Shown piece after piece: positions 14,947 to 16,705 of a stretch of DNA of 16,705 bases. Both the position numbers and the translations under genes were made by a program. Below the pieces are notes generated by a model, which saw only the letters and a list, made by a program, of their open reading frames with translations, was not told the DNA's origin and ran no database searches. The first letter of the stretch is position 1; every line of letters starts with the position of its first letter. Source of the stretch: CAZOJJ01 sp964580105 (GTDB lineage: Bacteria > Bacteroidota > Rhodothermia > Rhodothermales > Rubricoccaceae); NCBI GenBank assembly GCA_964580105.1, contig CAZOJJ010000060.1, forward strand, positions 1-16,705. The letters run 5' to 3'.

Positions 14947-16013
14947 GGGGCGGTGGCCGGCGCGGGCTCGTCCGCCTCGGTGGCGCGGCGGCCGGCGGCA
15001 ACGGCGCCGAGCGTCCGGCTGGTGACGAACAGGCCGAGGACGATGAAGAGGTGGTAGGTGAGGAGGCGCCAGGTGAGGAGCGTCGGGCCGGCGTAGGCGG
15101 TCGGGAGGAGGGGGGCGACGAAGAGCATGAACAGCCCTTCCATGCCGCCCGAGCCGCCGGGCGTCGGCACGGCCAGGGCGGTGAGCCACATCGCGCCGGT
15201 GCGGAGGAGGAACTCCGTGGCCGCGAGGCCGGGCGTGACGCTCCACGCCAGGAGCAGGACGACGAGGTAGCGGCTCATCCACACGCCCGCCGCGTAGAGG
15301 AAGCCGACGACGAAGAACCCGGCCGGCTGCCCGCGCAGCACCTTCGCCTGCTGCGTCATCCGCCCCATCTCCTCCTTCACCCGGTCCTCGAAGCGGCGCA
15401 GCCAGCGGATCTTCGTCAGCCACGAGGCCGCCTTCTCCAGGATCTCCGGGCGGAGGAGCGTGGCGTAGGCGAAGAACGCGGTCCAGCCCATCAGCACGAG
15501 GAAGTACGTCGTGAGCGTGCCTGCGCCGGCCGCGCCGAGGGCGGGCGGAAACACGTCGAGGTAGGCGGTGGCGACGAGGATGACGGGGATGGTGGCGGCG
15601 AACCAGACCTGGTCCAGCAGCATCGAGAACAGCATCATCGCCGTGGCCTGCCCCACCGGGAGGCCGTTGTCCTTCGCGACGGAGTAGCTGGCGAAGGGGG
15701 CGCCGCCGATGGCCGAGGGCGTCACGGCCGACATGAAGTCCCACACGAGCTGCGCGCGCACGCCGTTGCGGAACGAGACGAGGCCGTGCGAGATGTAGCG
15801 CAGGCGGAAGCCGCCGAAGACGAGCTGGAGGCCGAGGAAGAACAGCGCCAGCGCGAGCATCCAGGGGTTGAGCGCGCGCGCCATCGTCGTCAGCGCGCCC
15901 GGCTCGTACGTGAAGTAGAGGATGCCGCCCAGGACCGCCACGCTCAGCGCGATGGGGAGGGCCAGGTCTCGGGGGCGGTAGGCCGGGCGTCGCGGCTCGG
16001 GGGGAGGCGGCAC
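14943..16013 (-). CDS. Flippase-like integral membrane protein (UPF0104/LPG-synthase TM family, AglD-like)
   Basis: A 356-aa polytopic membrane protein with a GTG start and an N-terminal cytosolic stretch followed by about eight predicted helices (first at 18-35, last near 318-336). Two conserved family segments are visible: SAVTPSAIGGAPFASY (95-110) and PTPGGSGGMEG (283-293), matching the P-x-x-x-G-x-x-P and PTPGGxGxxE signatures of the lysylphosphatidylglycerol-synthase transmembrane family. Members include MprF flippase domains and AglD-type proteins linked to lipid or polyprenyl carriers. The synthase domain of MprF is absent, so a stand-alone flippase or lipid-linked transport role is the inference. 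It overlaps the DUF72 gene by 4 bp, and a promoter-like box lies 28 nt upstream, so it probably heads a two-gene operon. Confidence 0.85.
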   Translation of the reverse strand: MPPPPEPRRPAYRPRDLALPIALSVAVLGGILYFTYEPGALTTMARALNPWMLALALFFLGLQLVFGGFRLRYISHGLVSFRNGVRAQLVWDFMSAVTPSAIGGAPFASYSVAKDNGLPVGQATAMMLFSMLLDQVWFAATIPVILVATAYLDVFPPALGAAGAGTLTTYFLVLMGWTAFFAYATLLRPEILEKAASWLTKIRWLRRFEDRVKEEMGRMTQQAKVLRGQPAGFFVVGFLYAAGVWMSRYLVVLLLAWSVTPGLAATEFLLRTGAMWLTALAVPTPGGSGGMEGLFMLFVAPLLPTAYAGPTLLTWRLLTYHLFIVLGLFVTSRTLGAVAAGRRATEADEPAPATAP

Positions 16014-16040
16014 GGGTGAGGGCGCGGGCGAGAGTCGGGG

Positions 16041-16048
16041 CCAAGATA
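16041..16048 (-). promoter_or_regulatory. Candidate -7 box TATCTTGG (minus strand)
   Basis: Read on the minus strand the octamer fits TAnnTTGG and lies 28 nt before the GTG start of the flippase-like gene, just after the HIT gene stop. This suggests the flippase/DUF72 pair is transcribed separately from the HIT gene. Confidence 0.5.
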
Positions 16049-16055
16049 CCCTGCG

Positions 16056-16583
16056 CTAGACGGGCGCCGAGCCCTCCGCGTTGCGCGCCGCGACCAGCTT
16101 CCGGTAGGTCGTCCCGAGGTCCTCCGGGATCACCTTCGTCGCTCCGACGACGGGCATGAAGTTGGTATCGCCGTCCCAGCGGGGGACGAGGTGCAGGTGG
16201 AGGTGGCGCGGGATGCCCGCCCCGGCCGCGCTCCCCTGGTTGATCCCGACGTTGAAGCCGTCGGGTGCGAGTGCCTTCCGGATCCAGCCCATCGCCCGCG
16301 CCGTGAGGTGCGCCAGCTCGACCCGCTCCGCCTCGGTGAGCGCGTCGTAGGCGCCCACCTCGCGGTAGGGGACGAGGAGGAGGTGGCCGTTCGTGTACGG
16401 GTACCGGTTCATCACCACGAACAGCGCCTCGCCCCGGAAGACGACGAGGTTCTCTTCATCGCGTTCCGGCTCGGCGGCGATTCGTGCGAAAACGGAGGGG
16501 CCGTCGCCGTGCCGGCCCCGGCGGGTTTCGTCGGCGTGGCGGGCGACGTGCTCGCCGCGCCAGGGGCTCCAGAGGTGATCCAC
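16056..16583 (-). CDS. HIT-family hydrolase (Ap4A phosphorylase/Rv2613c-like)
   Basis: A 175-aa histidine-triad nucleotide-binding protein, with GTG as start. The triad H127-L-H129-L-H131 (RHLHLHLVPRWDGDTNF) is complete; H129 would be the nucleophile that attacks the alpha-phosphate. LWSPWRGEHV at 4-13 and the tail NFMPVVGATKVIPEDL are hallmarks of the bacterial subgroup that includes mycobacterial Rv2613c, an Ap4A phosphorylase. The substrate is therefore likely a dinucleoside polyphosphate or adenylated compound, in the cytoplasm. In many relatives a C-x-x-C zinc pair follows the LWxPWR motif; here that place reads GPSVFARI, with no cysteine in the whole protein, so the zinc site is lost. 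It is 42 nt upstream of the flippase-like gene. The GTG follows no obvious ribosome binding site. Confidence 0.88.
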   Translation of the reverse strand: MDHLWSPWRGEHVARHADETRRGRHGDGPSVFARIAAEPERDEENLVVFRGEALFVVMNRYPYTNGHLLLVPYREVGAYDALTEAERVELAHLTARAMGWIRKALAPDGFNVGINQGSAAGAGIPRHLHLHLVPRWDGDTNFMPVVGATKVIPEDLGTTYRKLVAARNAEGSAPV

Positions 16584-16600
16584 GGCGGAAGGAGGAAGGC

Positions 16601-16705
16601 GTGAGGGACGATGCGAACGGACGCCGGGGCGTGTACGCCTCGCCCGCCGCCCGGCTCCGCCTCGCCTCCGACCGGCTCCGCCTCGCCTCCGACCGGCTCC
16701 GCCTC
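16601..16705 (+). CDS. Possible 5' end of a divergent gene, cut by window edge
   Basis: A GTG at 16601 has AAGGAGG at 16589-16595, 5 nt upstream, the best-looking ribosome binding site in the window. The frame stays open to the edge and reads the terminal repeat as RLRLASD copies. An ATG at 16611 in another frame would read GSASPPT copies and is worse placed. Against a real gene: only 17 nt separate it from the start of the HIT gene on the other strand, and no protein family is recognisable. Confidence 0.25.
   Translation, partial: MRDDANGRRGVYASPAARLRLASDRLRLASDRLRL
16652..16705 (+). repeat. 21-bp tandem repeat, 2.6 copies to the window edge
   Basis: The unit begins cggctccgcctc and ends gcctccgac. 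Copies are 16652-16672 and 16673-16693, with a partial copy 16694-16705 at the edge, all without mismatch. The unit length is a multiple of three. The array probably continues beyond the window. Confidence 0.92.

Overview
The window is GC-rich (my estimate is about 70%), densely coded DNA from the chromosome of a Gram-negative bacterium. The best fit is the Bacteroidota/Rhodothermota branch (Rhodothermales, something like Rubricoccaceae or Salinibacter relatives). Three things point there: a DUF4835 (PorD-like) protein, a PorV/PorQ-type outer-membrane barrel and a helix-hairpin-helix/outer-membrane-barrel protein; a repeated TAnnTTG box in front of genes that resembles the Bacteroidota -7 promoter element; and lipoprotein and Sec signal peptides on many products. 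The taxonomy is inferred from gene families, not from a marker gene.

Layout. 1-4828 (+ strand): an M23 peptidase lipoprotein whose start is a triplicated 15-bp unit, a long acyl-CoA oxidase-type dehydrogenase, a short AraC-type HTH protein 2 nt behind it, and ClpP. 4765-5676 (-): an endonuclease/exonuclease/phosphatase-family protein whose 3' end overlaps clpP tail to tail by 64 bp. 5811-6182 (+): a small zinc-ribbon protein with its own promoter-like box and a strong terminator. 6252-10704 (-): from right to left, a PorV/PorQ-like barrel, a helix-hairpin-helix outer-membrane barrel protein, a frameshifted and shortened DinB-family remnant, a small lipoprotein and a small secreted protein. 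10796-13143 (+), diverging from that block: a DUF4835 protein, a CopD-like four-helix membrane protein and a lipoprotein with an Rv2525c-like glycoside-hydrolase-like domain. 13259-13543: tRNA-Phe(GAA), tRNA-Asp(GTC) and a terminator. 13544-13893: no convincing gene. 13894-16583 (-): HIT-family hydrolase, then a flippase-like integral membrane protein overlapping by ATGA with a DUF72 protein. The right edge holds a 21-bp tandem repeat, possibly inside the start of another gene.

Functionally this is mostly core and envelope-related chromosome: cell-wall turnover (M23), fatty-acid oxidation with a nearby regulator, proteolysis (ClpP), outer-membrane proteins linked to type IX secretion-like machinery, and tRNA genes. 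I see no phage, transposon, CRISPR array or defence island. The most thought-provoking part is the divergent outer-membrane cluster at 7668-11695, where a ComEA-like DNA-binding motif is joined to a predicted outer-membrane barrel beside a PorV/PorQ-like barrel.
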